Source: Dehalococcoidia bacterium | Lineage (GTDB): Bacteria > Chloroflexota > Dehalococcoidia > UBA2979 | Direction of reading: 5' to 3' | DNA length: 35,047 bases | Assembly: GCA_009379925.1 (NCBI GenBank) | Contig: WHSU01000035.1 | Coordinates: 1 to 35,047, forward strand | Part shown: piece after piece, positions 22,975 through 30,412 of the stretch | Layout of the letters: each line of letters begins with the position of its first letter | Position numbering within the stretch: the stretch's first letter is position 1 | Made by a program: the position numbers and the translations under genes | The notes under the pieces: model-generated | What the model was told of the DNA's origin: nothing | The model's input: only the letters and a program-made list of their open reading frames with translations | Database searches by the model: none

Positions 22975-23859
22975 ATGGACATTGACTCGGCCGTAGCGGC
23001 CATCGAAGAGCAAGACGGCGTCATGCGCGGTCCCCTGAAGGCGCCCGCCAACCTCGCGGCTGACGCCGCCGGCAGCATCCACGACGACAAGACCGCGCAG
23101 AAGCTCGGCTTCCGAGGCGGCACCGTCGCCGGTTCTGTGCACATGCAGCAGTTCCCGCCCGTGCTCGTGCGCGCCTTCGGCCCCGAATGGTTCGAGACCG
23201 GCACCCATCTCCACGTATTTCCGTAACGCCACGATGCACGGCGAGGCCGTCCAGACCTTCGCAACGGTGCCGGCTGCACGGACGGACGCGCAGACCGAGA
23301 TATGGAGCAAGCGCGACGACGGCAGCCTCGTGCTCGAAGGCACCGGGTCCGTCGGGCAACCCGGTGTGCCCACGTACATCGAGGAGCGCCTGCAGAACCT
23401 CCCCCCCCCCGCGGCGAGACCCGCATCCTCGCCGCCGCCGAGCCCGGGACCCGCACCGAAGCCCTCCCGGTCCGCTCCGTGGACCCCGTCCGCCGTGAGC
23501 GCCAGCTCGAGGCGATGACCGAGCGCCTCGACTGGTACGACGGCCCCACCCCCTGGGGTGGTCCGGTCGTCAACCCCGGCATGGCCGTCGGCCTGTTCCG
23601 CGGCCCGGAGCAAGGCTTCAACCTGAACCGCGAAGGCGTCGTCGGCCTCTTCGGCGCGATCGAGATCCGGCACCTCGCCGGCCCGATCATGGCCGACCGT
23701 GACTACCTGTGCTCGGGCGAGTTGCTGGCCGTCGGTGAGACGCCGAAGTCGGAGTACATCTGGTACCGGAGCACCCTGCACGACCAGGGCGCCGATGTCG
23801 CCCAGATGGTGATGATGCTCCGCTTCATGAAGGCCTCATCGCCGCTCTGGGCCTCCTGA
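22975..23859 (+). pseudogene. Tandem hot-dog (MaoC-like) dehydratase/thioesterase gene with two frameshifts
   Basis: Three consecutive frames together encode one protein of about 294 residues. Frame 1 runs from ATG 22975 (good RBS, GGAGGGG) to a stop at 23224-23226 and holds the first half of a hot-dog domain (GFRGGTVAGSVHMQQFPP). Frame 2 takes over near 23217-23220 within a TTT run (FRNATMHGEAVQ) and continues to a run of ten C at 23401-23410. Frame 3 continues (RGETRILAAAEPG) to the natural stop at 23859 and holds the second domain (PGMAVGLFRGPEQGF, HDQGADVAQMVMML). Both breaks are at homopolymers, so either the gene is decaying or the assembly has indel errors. If intact it would act on acyl-CoA thioesters, as MaoC-like double hot-dog proteins do. 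Confidence 0.75.
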
Positions 23860-23868
23860 CGCGATTCG

Positions 23869-23895
23869 AGTCGCCGGCGACGCCCGCCGGCGACT
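23869..23895. terminator. Strong hairpin between convergent genes
   Basis: A perfect 11-bp stem (AGTCGCCGGCG at 23869-23879 and its complement at 23885-23895) with a 5-nt loop starts 10 nt after the hot-dog gene stop and ends 17 bp before the converging TfoX-like gene. No U tract, but the position and symmetry suit bidirectional termination. Confidence 0.65.
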
Positions 23896-23912
23896 AGAGG
23901 AGCATCGGCCCG

Positions 23913-24245
23913 TCACGCCTCCGATGCGAACTCGAGCGCCTCGTTCGCGAGGCGTGACCACGACGCCGGGTCGGGGAGGGCGGCCCACTCGCGGAACGTG
24001 CGGCCGTTCGGGGCGAACGGCTCGGCCGCGCCACGCTCGACGAGCGTGGCGACGCGATCCGCCGGCAGCTTCACGATGAGCCGGCCGGTCCGAGGCTCGA
24101 GCGACGCGAAGAACCGCCCCTCGCACCGCAGGCACGGGAAGCCCATCATCGTGCCGCGCTCGACGCCCGGCTTGGCGAGGAGGCGGCGCGCGAGGCGCTC
24201 GTAGCGGGCGGTGCAGTCCTCGAGCGTGGCGCGTTCGGTTGTCAT
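23913..24245 (-). CDS. TfoX N-terminal-domain-like protein
   Basis: A 110-residue protein resembling the stand-alone TfoX/Sxy N-terminal domain (or the related YjbR/MmcQ-like fold). It shows GTMMGFPCLRCEGRFFASLE, TGRLIVKLPADRV and the late FREWAALP segment. The function of these single-domain proteins is unknown; competence regulation should not be assumed. ATG 24245 overlaps the stop of the sigma-factor gene in ATGA, so it is the third gene of the YCII-sigma-TfoX operon. Confidence 0.75.
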   Translation of the reverse strand: MTTERATLEDCTARYERLARRLLAKPGVERGTMMGFPCLRCEGRFFASLEPRTGRLIVKLPADRVATLVERGAAEPFAPNGRTFREWAALPDPASWSRLANEALEFASEA

Positions 24246-25540
24246 GTTCGCTCCCTCTGGTTCGCAACTTCGACGAGCCGGCGCTCGAGGTAGCGACGCT
24301 CGCCGTCGTTCGCGCAGAGGTCGATGGCGCGCCGGTACGCCTCCGCGGCCTCGGGGCGGCCCGCGCGACGGAGCAGGTCCGCGCGCGCTGCGTGCAGATG
24401 GTAGCGCTCGAGCCTTGGGTCGCCGGCGAGCGCGTCGATCGCCTCGAGGCCGGCGCGCGGGCCGGCGGCCATGCCGAGCGCTGCGGCGCGGTTCAGCGCG
24501 ACGATGGGCGTCGGGGAGAGACGCAACAGCTCGTCGTAGAGGGCGAGGATCTGGCGCCAATCTACCGCCTCGGGCGATGCGGCGGTGGCGTGGAGCGCCG
24601 CGATCGCGGCCTGCACCTGGTACGGGCCTGGCGGGCCCGCTCGCGCGGCCTCGTCGATCAACCGCACGCCATGCGCGATCGCGTTGCGATCCCAGAGCGA
24701 GCGGTCCTGCTCCTCGAGCACGATGAGCGTGCCGTCCCCGTCCGCCCGGGCGTCCCGGCGCGAGTCGATCAGCACGAGCAGTGCGAGGAGGCCCGCGACC
24801 TCCGGCTCCGGCATCAGCTCGAACAGCATCTCCGCCAGGCGAATCGCCTCCGCGCACAGTTCGGGCCGCGAGAGGCGGTCACCGCCCGTGGCCATGTAGC
24901 CCTCGTTGAAGACGAGGTAGACGACGCGCATGACGCCCTCGAGGCGCTCCGGCAGCTCGGCGGCGTCGGGGACGCGGTAGGGGATGCGAGCGTTGCGGAT
25001 CTTCGCCTTCGCTCGAGTGAGCCGCCGCGCCAGCGTGGGCTCCGGCACGAGGAAGGCGCGCGCGATCTCGGCCGCCGACAGTCCCGCGACGAGCCGCAAG
25101 GTGAGCGCGATGCGCGCCTCGAGCGACAGCGCGGGGTGACAGCAGGTGAACACCAGGCGCAGTCGGTCGTCTGGCCACGCCTCGCCGTCCGCGCCCACGC
25201 TTGCGTCCGGCGCCGGCGCCGCGTTCCCGCTCGCCTCCCGCCCCAGGACGCGCACCTTGCGCTCGAGGTTGCGGGCGCGGCGGAGCCGGTCGATCACGCG
25301 GCGGCGCGCCGTTGTGATCACCCAGGCGTCGGGGTGACTCGGGACGCCGTCCCGAGGCCAGCGGACCAGCGCCGCCTCGAGGGCTTCCTGGACGGCGTCC
25401 TCGGCGACGTCGAAGTCGCCGTCGGCGGTGCGGGCCACGCTGGCGACGACGCGAGCCCAGTGGCGGGCAGCCACGCCCGCCACTGCCTCCCGCGCCGTCT
25501 CGTGCACGTCGAGGCCGTGCGCCCCGGCCGCCGCCGTCAT
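24242..25540 (-). CDS. ECF42-type RNA polymerase sigma factor with C-terminal TPR-like extension
   Basis: A 432-residue extracytoplasmic-function sigma factor. Sigma-2 lies at about residues 20-90 (DFDVAEDAVQEALEAALVRW, HPDAWVITTARRRVIDRLRR) and sigma-4 at about 130-185 (ARIALTLRLVAGLSAAEIAR, ARRLTRAKAKIRNA). The remaining 240 residues are a helical extension with YLVFNEGYMAT, GPYQVQAAIAALHA and LNRAAALGMAAGP, characteristic of the ECF42 group. In that group the extension replaces an anti-sigma factor in control, and the gene stands next to YCII/DGPF genes. Here the YCII gene is 10 bp upstream. The ribosome binding site (GGAG) overlaps the YCII stop. Confidence 0.9.
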   Translation of the reverse strand: MTAAAGAHGLDVHETAREAVAGVAARHWARVVASVARTADGDFDVAEDAVQEALEAALVRWPRDGVPSHPDAWVITTARRRVIDRLRRARNLERKVRVLGREASGNAAPAPDASVGADGEAWPDDRLRLVFTCCHPALSLEARIALTLRLVAGLSAAEIARAFLVPEPTLARRLTRAKAKIRNARIPYRVPDAAELPERLEGVMRVVYLVFNEGYMATGGDRLSRPELCAEAIRLAEMLFELMPEPEVAGLLALLVLIDSRRDARADGDGTLIVLEEQDRSLWDRNAIAHGVRLIDEAARAGPPGPYQVQAAIAALHATAASPEAVDWRQILALYDELLRLSPTPIVALNRAAALGMAAGPRAGLEAIDALAGDPRLERYHLHAARADLLRRAGRPEAAEAYRRAIDLCANDGERRYLERRLVEVANQRERT

Positions 25541-25550
25541 GGCCGGCGGC

Positions 25551-25907
25551 CTACTCCATCCCGGGCGGGTTCCAGACCGGCCGCACCTCGATGTGGCCGG
25601 TGGGCGCCCAGGGGATCATGCGCGCGATCCCGATCGCCTGGTCGAGGTCCGTGCAGTCGAAGACGTAGAACCCGCCGAGCTGCTCCTTCGTGTCGATGAA
25701 CGGGCCGTCCGTCAGGATCAGCTCCCCGCCGCGCACGCTTACGGTCGTGGCCGTCGGAGGCGGTTCGAGCGCTTCCCCCGAGACAAGGGTGGCACGCTTC
25801 TCCGCGTCCTCCTGGAACTTCACCCACTTCTGCATCTCGGCGGCCATCTCCTCGGGTGGCGCGTCCACGCCACTCGCCTCGTTGAACAGCAGGAACATGT
25901 ACTTCAT
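25551..25907 (-). CDS. YCII-related (DGPF) protein
   Basis: A 118-residue dimeric alpha/beta-barrel family protein. It starts MKYMFLLFNEA and carries the DGPF hallmark LTDGPFIDTKEQLGGFYVFD, followed by DLDQAIGIARMIPWA. YCII/DGPF proteins are of uncertain enzymatic role but are the standard partners and targets of ECF42 sigma factors. ATG 25907 has GGAG nearby. It is the first gene of the operon with the sigma factor and the TfoX-like protein, and a candidate ECF promoter lies about 50-75 bp upstream. Confidence 0.88.
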   Translation of the reverse strand: MKYMFLLFNEASGVDAPPEEMAAEMQKWVKFQEDAEKRATLVSGEALEPPPTATTVSVRGGELILTDGPFIDTKEQLGGFYVFDCTDLDQAIGIARMIPWAPTGHIEVRPVWNPPGME

Positions 25908-25955
25908 CGAGCGCTCCTCTCGCCGCGACGCCCGTCGGGGCGCCTTCGATCATGA

Positions 25956-25982
25956 GACGAACGGCGGGGGCCGGATCGGACA
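25956..25982 (-). promoter_or_regulatory. Candidate ECF42-type promoter of the YCII-sigma operon
   Basis: The minus strand reads TGTCCGA (25982-25976), a 16-bp spacer and CGTC (25959-25956). This is close to the TGTCGA / CG(A/T)C promoter I recall for ECF42 sigma factors, with one extra C in the -35. A start near 25950 would leave a 5' leader of about 43 nt. It would make the operon autoregulated. Confidence 0.4.
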
Positions 25983-26049
25983 GTCCGGAAGGGCTCGCGT
26001 CGCTTGGCGGCCCGCTTGGCGTCCTACCGGGGAACTCGTCTCCGCCGCT

Positions 26050-26551
26050 ACACACTGCCGCGACCCACTCGCGCACCTCGCGGCGGCTGCAGAGCCGGAG
26101 CACGGCTGGTGCGTCGTCGCGCACCATAAGCGACAGGTACTCGCACCGCAGCAAGGCGTGCGACCGCCACGCCCAGCCGACGTTGAACTCGCGCGACAGC
26201 AGCACCCGCCACGTCTCCACGTTGCCTGCCAGAGGCGTTCGCGGCGGATCAACCGCCGCAGCGTCCGGTTGGGTCACCTCCCGCATGACGACCCACCGAG
26301 GCAGGTCGAGCCATGCGACCAGGTCGCAGAGACTCAACACGAGCTGCTCGTAGTCGCGGTCCGCCCGGAGGTGGCCGTCATAGGTCCACCCACCGTCGCG
26401 CGTCGCCTCGTCGAACGCCGCCTCGCGCGACATCGGCGCCCAGTTCCGTTCCCAGACCATGGGTCGCGGTCGATGTACCGCAGCCGAGGCAGGCGGCGAG
26501 GGCCCGCGCGACGCTACTCCTCCCCGTCGCGGCCTTGCCGACCACGCAGAT
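26050..26551 (-). pseudogene. Decayed P-loop nucleotide kinase (adenylate-kinase-related)
   Basis: No single frame encodes this protein, but pieces in three frames line up as a P-loop kinase of the adenylate kinase/FlaR-like group. They are RICVVGKAATGRSSVARAL (26551 on, Walker A), then YIDRD after a frame change near 26484, MVWERNWAPM after another near 26462, and DGGWTYDGHL and LVAWLDLPRWVVM. A shift near 26269 leads into RTLRRLIRRERLW and another near 26227 leads back to NVETWRVLLSREFNVGWAW and LCSRREVREWVAAV. At least four indels and a Walker A Lys-to-Arg change (GRS instead of GKS) indicate loss of function. It lies between the second LLM gene and the YCII operon. The rest of the gap to 25907 holds only the promoter described separately. 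Confidence 0.7.
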
Positions 26552-26576
26552 CCGCCGAGGCGCCGCCCGCCGGCGC

Positions 26577-27719
26577 CTAGCGCGCGGGTGCCTGCTTCGC
26601 GCGCTCCACCGCGTCGATCTGCAGCTGGCGCACCGCCTTCGAGTTGGCCGCGACGGCGCGCTGCGACGCCTCGAGCCCCGCGAGCGAACCCTGGAATCGA
26701 GGCATCACGTAGCGCGCGAGCAGCTCGTAGCTCTTGCGCACCGCCTCGCGGTCGGCCCACTCCACCGCCTGCACCATCAGTCCACCGAAGCCCCCGCTCC
26801 GCTCCTGGAGCATCTCGATGAACGCGATCAGGTCGTCCGGCGTGCCCACGCACCACGAGCCGCGTCCTACCAGCTCCGGCAGGATGTCGTCCCTCGAAAG
26901 GTCGGCGGCCGGGTCATCGTGCGAGAGCGTCTCCGTGAAGTAGCCCCGCTGGTACTCGCCCGCCTTCACGCGCGTCTGAGCGATCGCCTCCTCGCGCGTC
27001 TCCGCCAGGTGGCAGTGGATCACGATGCGCCACTCACTCCGGTCCATCACCCGGCCGTGCCTCGCGGCCGACTCCTCGGCGACGCCCCAGTAGTCCCGCA
27101 GCGCCGAGTCGCGCCGCTCGCCTCGCGGCAGCGCCAGCGTGAGGACCGCCGCGCCGTGCTTGCCCGCGAGCCGCATGCCCGCCGGTGACTGCACCGCCGC
27201 GACCGCGATCTTCGGATGCGGCGGCGTGTACGGGCGCAGTTGCAGGCGCGCCTCTCGCAGCACGAACCAGTCCGTCTCCATGCTCAGCGGGTCGGTCTGG
27301 GTGAACAGCTGCAGGATGGCGTCGAGCGCCTCTTCCATGCGCGGCCGCTGCGTCGCCGGCTCGATGCCCATCATCAGCGCGTCCGACGACAGGGCGCCCG
27401 GCCCAACACCGAACATCACGCGCCCGCGTGTCAGGTGGTCCAGCAGCACGATGCGGTCCGCCAGTATCAGCGGGTGGTGGTACGGCAGCGACGACACGCC
27501 CGTCCCCAGATTGATGTGCTTCGTCCGCTCCGCCGCTGCCGCGATGAAGACCTCCGGCGACGCGATCAGCTCCCACCCCGCGCTGTGATGCTCGCCGACC
27601 CACGCCTCGTCGTACCCCAGGTGGTCCAGCCACTCGATGAGCTCCAGGTCTCGATGGATCGCGAGTGTCGGGTTCTCGCCCAGTGCGTGGAACGGGGCCA
27701 GGAAGATGCCGAACTTCAT
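26577..27719 (-). CDS. LLM-class flavin-dependent oxidoreductase (second copy)
   Basis: A 380-residue luciferase-like TIM-barrel protein. The blocks MKFGIFLAPFHALGENP, EAWVGEHHSAGWELIASPE, INLGTGVSSLPYHHP and GRVMFGVGPGALSSDA are typical of LLM monooxygenases that act with reduced flavin and O2. It belongs to a different branch from the 9435 protein, with a different loop after GEHH. ATG 27719 gives a normal start; the frame is open further upstream into the end of the glucose-6-phosphate dehydrogenase gene and that part is disregarded. No strong Shine-Dalgarno is visible. It follows the dehydrogenase by 100 bp on the same strand. The substrate is unknown. Confidence 0.9.
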   Translation of the reverse strand: MKFGIFLAPFHALGENPTLAIHRDLELIEWLDHLGYDEAWVGEHHSAGWELIASPEVFIAAAAERTKHINLGTGVSSLPYHHPLILADRIVLLDHLTRGRVMFGVGPGALSSDALMMGIEPATQRPRMEEALDAILQLFTQTDPLSMETDWFVLREARLQLRPYTPPHPKIAVAAVQSPAGMRLAGKHGAAVLTLALPRGERRDSALRDYWGVAEESAARHGRVMDRSEWRIVIHCHLAETREEAIAQTRVKAGEYQRGYFTETLSHDDPAADLSRDDILPELVGRGSWCVGTPDDLIAFIEMLQERSGGFGGLMVQAVEWADREAVRKSYELLARYVMPRFQGSLAGLEASQRAVAANSKAVRQLQIDAVERAKQAPAR

Positions 27720-27819
27720 GCGCTCAGGGACGGTCAAGCGTGCCTCCAGCTTCCGCGCCGTTCGCCTCGCAGCGGCGGCGGCGTCGACGGCAGTGTACGA
27801 GGCCGCACAACGCGCCTGC

Positions 27820-29223
27820 TCACGCCCCCGGCAGCCCTCCAGGTGGCCACCCTGTCGGCCCCGCACTCCCGGCCGCGTAGTCCAGCAGGGGTAGCTCCCC
27901 GTTCTGCCACGCCGCGACCACCGGCTCGATGATCCGCCAGCTCTCCACAGCCGCTTCGGCGCTCACAGACAGCGTCCGGTCGCCCTCGATGACGGCGCGC
28001 AGCACCTCGCCGTACTCGGGCAGCTCGCCCGCCGGCAGTGTCGCCTCCAGCGTGACCGGGTCGATCGCGGACGGGCTGCCGGCACCGCTGGCGTTCAGCT
28101 CGAGCCTCAGCCACGAGCGGTCGAGGCCGAACCGTAGCCGGTTGGGCCGGACGGGGCCCGTCAGCCCCCGAGGCGCCGCCGGCGGCGCCTTGAACGTGAC
28201 GTTGACCTCCGTAACCTGGGGACTAAGCGCCTTTCCCGTCCTCAACCGGAACGGCACTCCGGCCCAGCGCCGCGTGTCCACCGCCAACACCACGTCCGCG
28301 AACGTCTCCGTCTCGCGCGCGGCGTCGACGCCGTCCTCATCGACATAAGACGGGACGCGGCGCCCATCCTCCAGCACGCCGGCCGTGTACCGAGCCCGCC
28401 GGCTGGACCGCACGGGGTCGTCCGCCCAGACGCGCGTCGCTCGCAGCACGCGCTCCCGGGCGGCATGCAGGTCGCGCGCGTCCAGGGTGCTCGGCGGGTC
28501 CATGGCCAGCGTCGCCAGCACCTGCAGCAGGTGGCTCTGCGTCACATCGATGAGCGCACCCGCACCGTCGTAGAAGCCCGCGCGGCCCTCCAGCGCCAGC
28601 CGCTCGTCGAACACCACGTCCACGCTCTGGACGTGCTCGGCCGTCAGCAGCGGCTCCAGGACGCGGTTCGCGGACCGTAGCCCGATGATGTTCCGCACCG
28701 ACGCCAGGGCGAGGAAGTGGTCGACCCGGAACACGCGCTCCTCGGGCACCAACCGGGCAGCGAGGTCGTTCAGGGCACGCGCGCTCCCGGCGTCCGTGCC
28801 GAACGGCTTTTCCATGACCAGCCACGTGTCCTCGGGCAGCCCGATCCGGGCCAGCGCCTCGCACGCCTTCGCCGTCGCCGGCGGTGGCAGCGCGAAGTAG
28901 ACCAGCACCCGCCCCGTGCACGCCGCCAGCAGCCGCCGCAGGTCCTCCTCCGAGGTGGCGTCCGCCTGGGAGTACCGCGAGCGCCGTACGACGCCCTCGA
29001 TCGCCGCGCCTCGGTTCTCCCCGGAGGCGAACGCCCCGCGGAGGACGTCGCGCCAGCGCTCATCGTCCCAGGCTGTCCGAGCGCTGCCGGCCACCTCCAG
29101 CCCCGCGCCCCGGCCGCTCGCGAGCAGCGCGCCCAGCCCCGGCAGCAGGTAGCGAGACACTAGGTCGCCGCTCGCCCCGAGGATGAGCAGCGTCTGGGCC
29201 GTGGCTGGACGTTCGGCGCTCAC
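27820..29223 (-). CDS. zwf: Glucose-6-phosphate dehydrogenase, divergent
   Basis: A 467-residue member of the glucose-6-phosphate dehydrogenase family, making 6-phosphogluconolactone and NAD(P)H. The cofactor motif is GASGDLVSRYLLPGL (residues about 16-30). VMEKPFGTD and the C-terminal-domain segment FRLRTGKAL are as expected. The active-site block normally reads RIDHYLGK; here it is RVDHFLAL, so the catalytic His is kept but the following Lys is lost. Substrate preference may therefore differ, or it may act on a related sugar. GTG 29223 has no Shine-Dalgarno and lies 6 nt after TAGCCT, so it may be leaderless. It diverges from an SMP-30 lactonase gene 81 bp away, a pairing that fits sugar-lactone metabolism. 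Confidence 0.8.
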   Translation of the reverse strand: MSAERPATAQTLLILGASGDLVSRYLLPGLGALLASGRGAGLEVAGSARTAWDDERWRDVLRGAFASGENRGAAIEGVVRRSRYSQADATSEEDLRRLLAACTGRVLVYFALPPPATAKACEALARIGLPEDTWLVMEKPFGTDAGSARALNDLAARLVPEERVFRVDHFLALASVRNIIGLRSANRVLEPLLTAEHVQSVDVVFDERLALEGRAGFYDGAGALIDVTQSHLLQVLATLAMDPPSTLDARDLHAARERVLRATRVWADDPVRSSRRARYTAGVLEDGRRVPSYVDEDGVDAARETETFADVVLAVDTRRWAGVPFRLRTGKALSPQVTEVNVTFKAPPAAPRGLTGPVRPNRLRFGLDRSWLRLELNASGAGSPSAIDPVTLEATLPAGELPEYGEVLRAVIEGDRTLSVSAEAAVESWRIIEPVVAAWQNGELPLLDYAAGSAGPTGWPPGGLPGA

Positions 29224-29304
29224 CAGTCGAGGCTACCGCAGCCGACGCGTCCGTCCCCGCGTACGATCATCTGCAGGTGCGACGTCGAGGGTCGGAGGAC
29301 CGCC

Positions 29305-30153
29305 GTGCGAGCCGAGCAGATCACCGAGCCCGTGGCGTACCACGGCGAGGGACCGGTCTGGTCGGAGCGCTGGGGCGGCCTCCAGTGGGTCGACATGCTG
29401 GCCGGCGACATCCTCTCCCTGCTGCCCGGTGGCGCAGTCACCCGTCGCCACGTCGGTACCGTCGCCGCCGCACTCCGGCCTCGACGCCAGGGCGGCGCCG
29501 TAATCGGCGTCGAGCGCGGGTTCGCGCTCGAGGACCCGGATGGCACGTTGACCTACCTCGGCGACCTCTGGAGCGACGAGCGCATACGCATGAACGAGGG
29601 CGGCTGCGACCCGGACGGACGCTTCTACTGCGGCACCATGGCCCGCGACCGAGAACCCGGCGCCGGCACACTGTACCGGCTCGACCCGGATGCCACCGTG
29701 CATGTCGTGCTGGAGGGCCTCACGATCTCAAACGGCCTCGAGTGGAGCCCCGACGGCGCACACGCCTACTTCAACGACACGCCGACGGGCCGCACCGACG
29801 TGTTCGACTACGACACCGTCTCCGGACTGACACACCGCCGGCCGTTCGTCGAGATCCCACCGGAGGCCGGCCGCCCGGACGGCCTCACCGTCGACGCGGA
29901 CGGCGGCGTCTGGGTCGCCCTTGCCGGCGGCGGCGCCGTCCACCGCTACACCTCGGCCGGCGTCCTGGACGAGGTCGTCGAGGTGCCCGCGAGCAAGGTC
30001 ACCGCCTGCACGTTCGGCGGTCGAGGGCTCGACCGGCTCTTCATCACCACATCGCGCGAGAACATCGAGCCCGGCAACGACCCCCTCGCCGGTGCGCTGT
30101 TCAGCGCCGCTGTGGGTATCGCCGGTCTCCCGGTGCGGGAGTTCGCCGGCTAA
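29305..30153 (+). CDS. SMP-30/gluconolactonase/regucalcin-family lactonase
   Basis: A 282-residue six-bladed propeller with the SMP-30 metal and substrate residues in place: E15 in YHGEGPVW, the RMNEGGCDPDGRFYCGTM block, the Asn in TISNGLEWSPDG and the Asp in GRPDGLTVDADGGVWVA. These are the classical gluconolactonase/regucalcin positions, so a sugar lactonase role is likely. GTG 29305 is preceded by GGAGGA at 6 nt. It is transcribed divergently from the glucose-6-phosphate dehydrogenase-like gene, suggesting shared control. The lactone made by that enzyme, or a free-sugar counterpart, is a possible substrate. No signal peptide, so cytoplasmic. Confidence 0.9.
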   Translation: MRAEQITEPVAYHGEGPVWSERWGGLQWVDMLAGDILSLLPGGAVTRRHVGTVAAALRPRRQGGAVIGVERGFALEDPDGTLTYLGDLWSDERIRMNEGGCDPDGRFYCGTMARDREPGAGTLYRLDPDATVHVVLEGLTISNGLEWSPDGAHAYFNDTPTGRTDVFDYDTVSGLTHRRPFVEIPPEAGRPDGLTVDADGGVWVALAGGGAVHRYTSAGVLDEVVEVPASKVTACTFGGRGLDRLFITTSRENIEPGNDPLAGALFSAAVGIAGLPVREFAG

Positions 30154-30258
30154 GGCCGCACGCCCGACCCGAGATCTGGATGTGTTCCCCTCGGCGAACC
30201 TGAGGAACGACTGATAAATCGACTCGCCGTGACAGAGACGCAGTAAATATATGCTTTT

Positions 30259-30288
30259 TTGACACGTGAGATCCCTGTTCCGTGTCAA
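30259..30288. promoter_or_regulatory. 30-bp inverted repeat in AT-rich region ahead of the A-PCP-TE gene
   Basis: TTGACACG (30259-30266) and CGTGTCAA (30281-30288) are perfect 8-bp half-sites with starts 22 bp apart, two helical turns. The surrounding stretch from about 30205 to 30300 is much more AT-rich than anything else in the window (TAAATATATG, six T). No U run follows the repeat on either strand in the right orientation, so an operator is more likely than a terminator. Confidence 0.55.
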
Positions 30289-30376
30289 TCTGTCTGAGTC
30301 GAAATCCCTCCGGTGGGTCCAGGCGGTGCGCGCCGGCAGGCGCGGCCCCGCCCCGCACCCCGATAACGAGTAACCC

Positions 30377-30397
30377 GCCCCGTCCTCGAGGCGGGGC
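30377..30397 (+). other. Leader hairpin before the A-PCP-TE start
   Basis: GCCCCG (30377-30382) and CGGGGC (30392-30397) enclose a 9-nt loop containing the palindrome CCTCGAGG. It ends next to the likely Shine-Dalgarno AGGGGAG (30398-30404), so it could affect translation initiation. Confidence 0.35.
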
Positions 30398-30412
30398 AGG
30401 GGAGTTCGTTCA

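Noticed and set aside
30259..30288. The TTGACACG/CGTGTCAA repeat as an intrinsic terminator of the SMP-30 gene
   Set aside because: The T run lies before, not after, the stem in the direction of that gene, and the 14-nt loop is long; an operator reading fits better.
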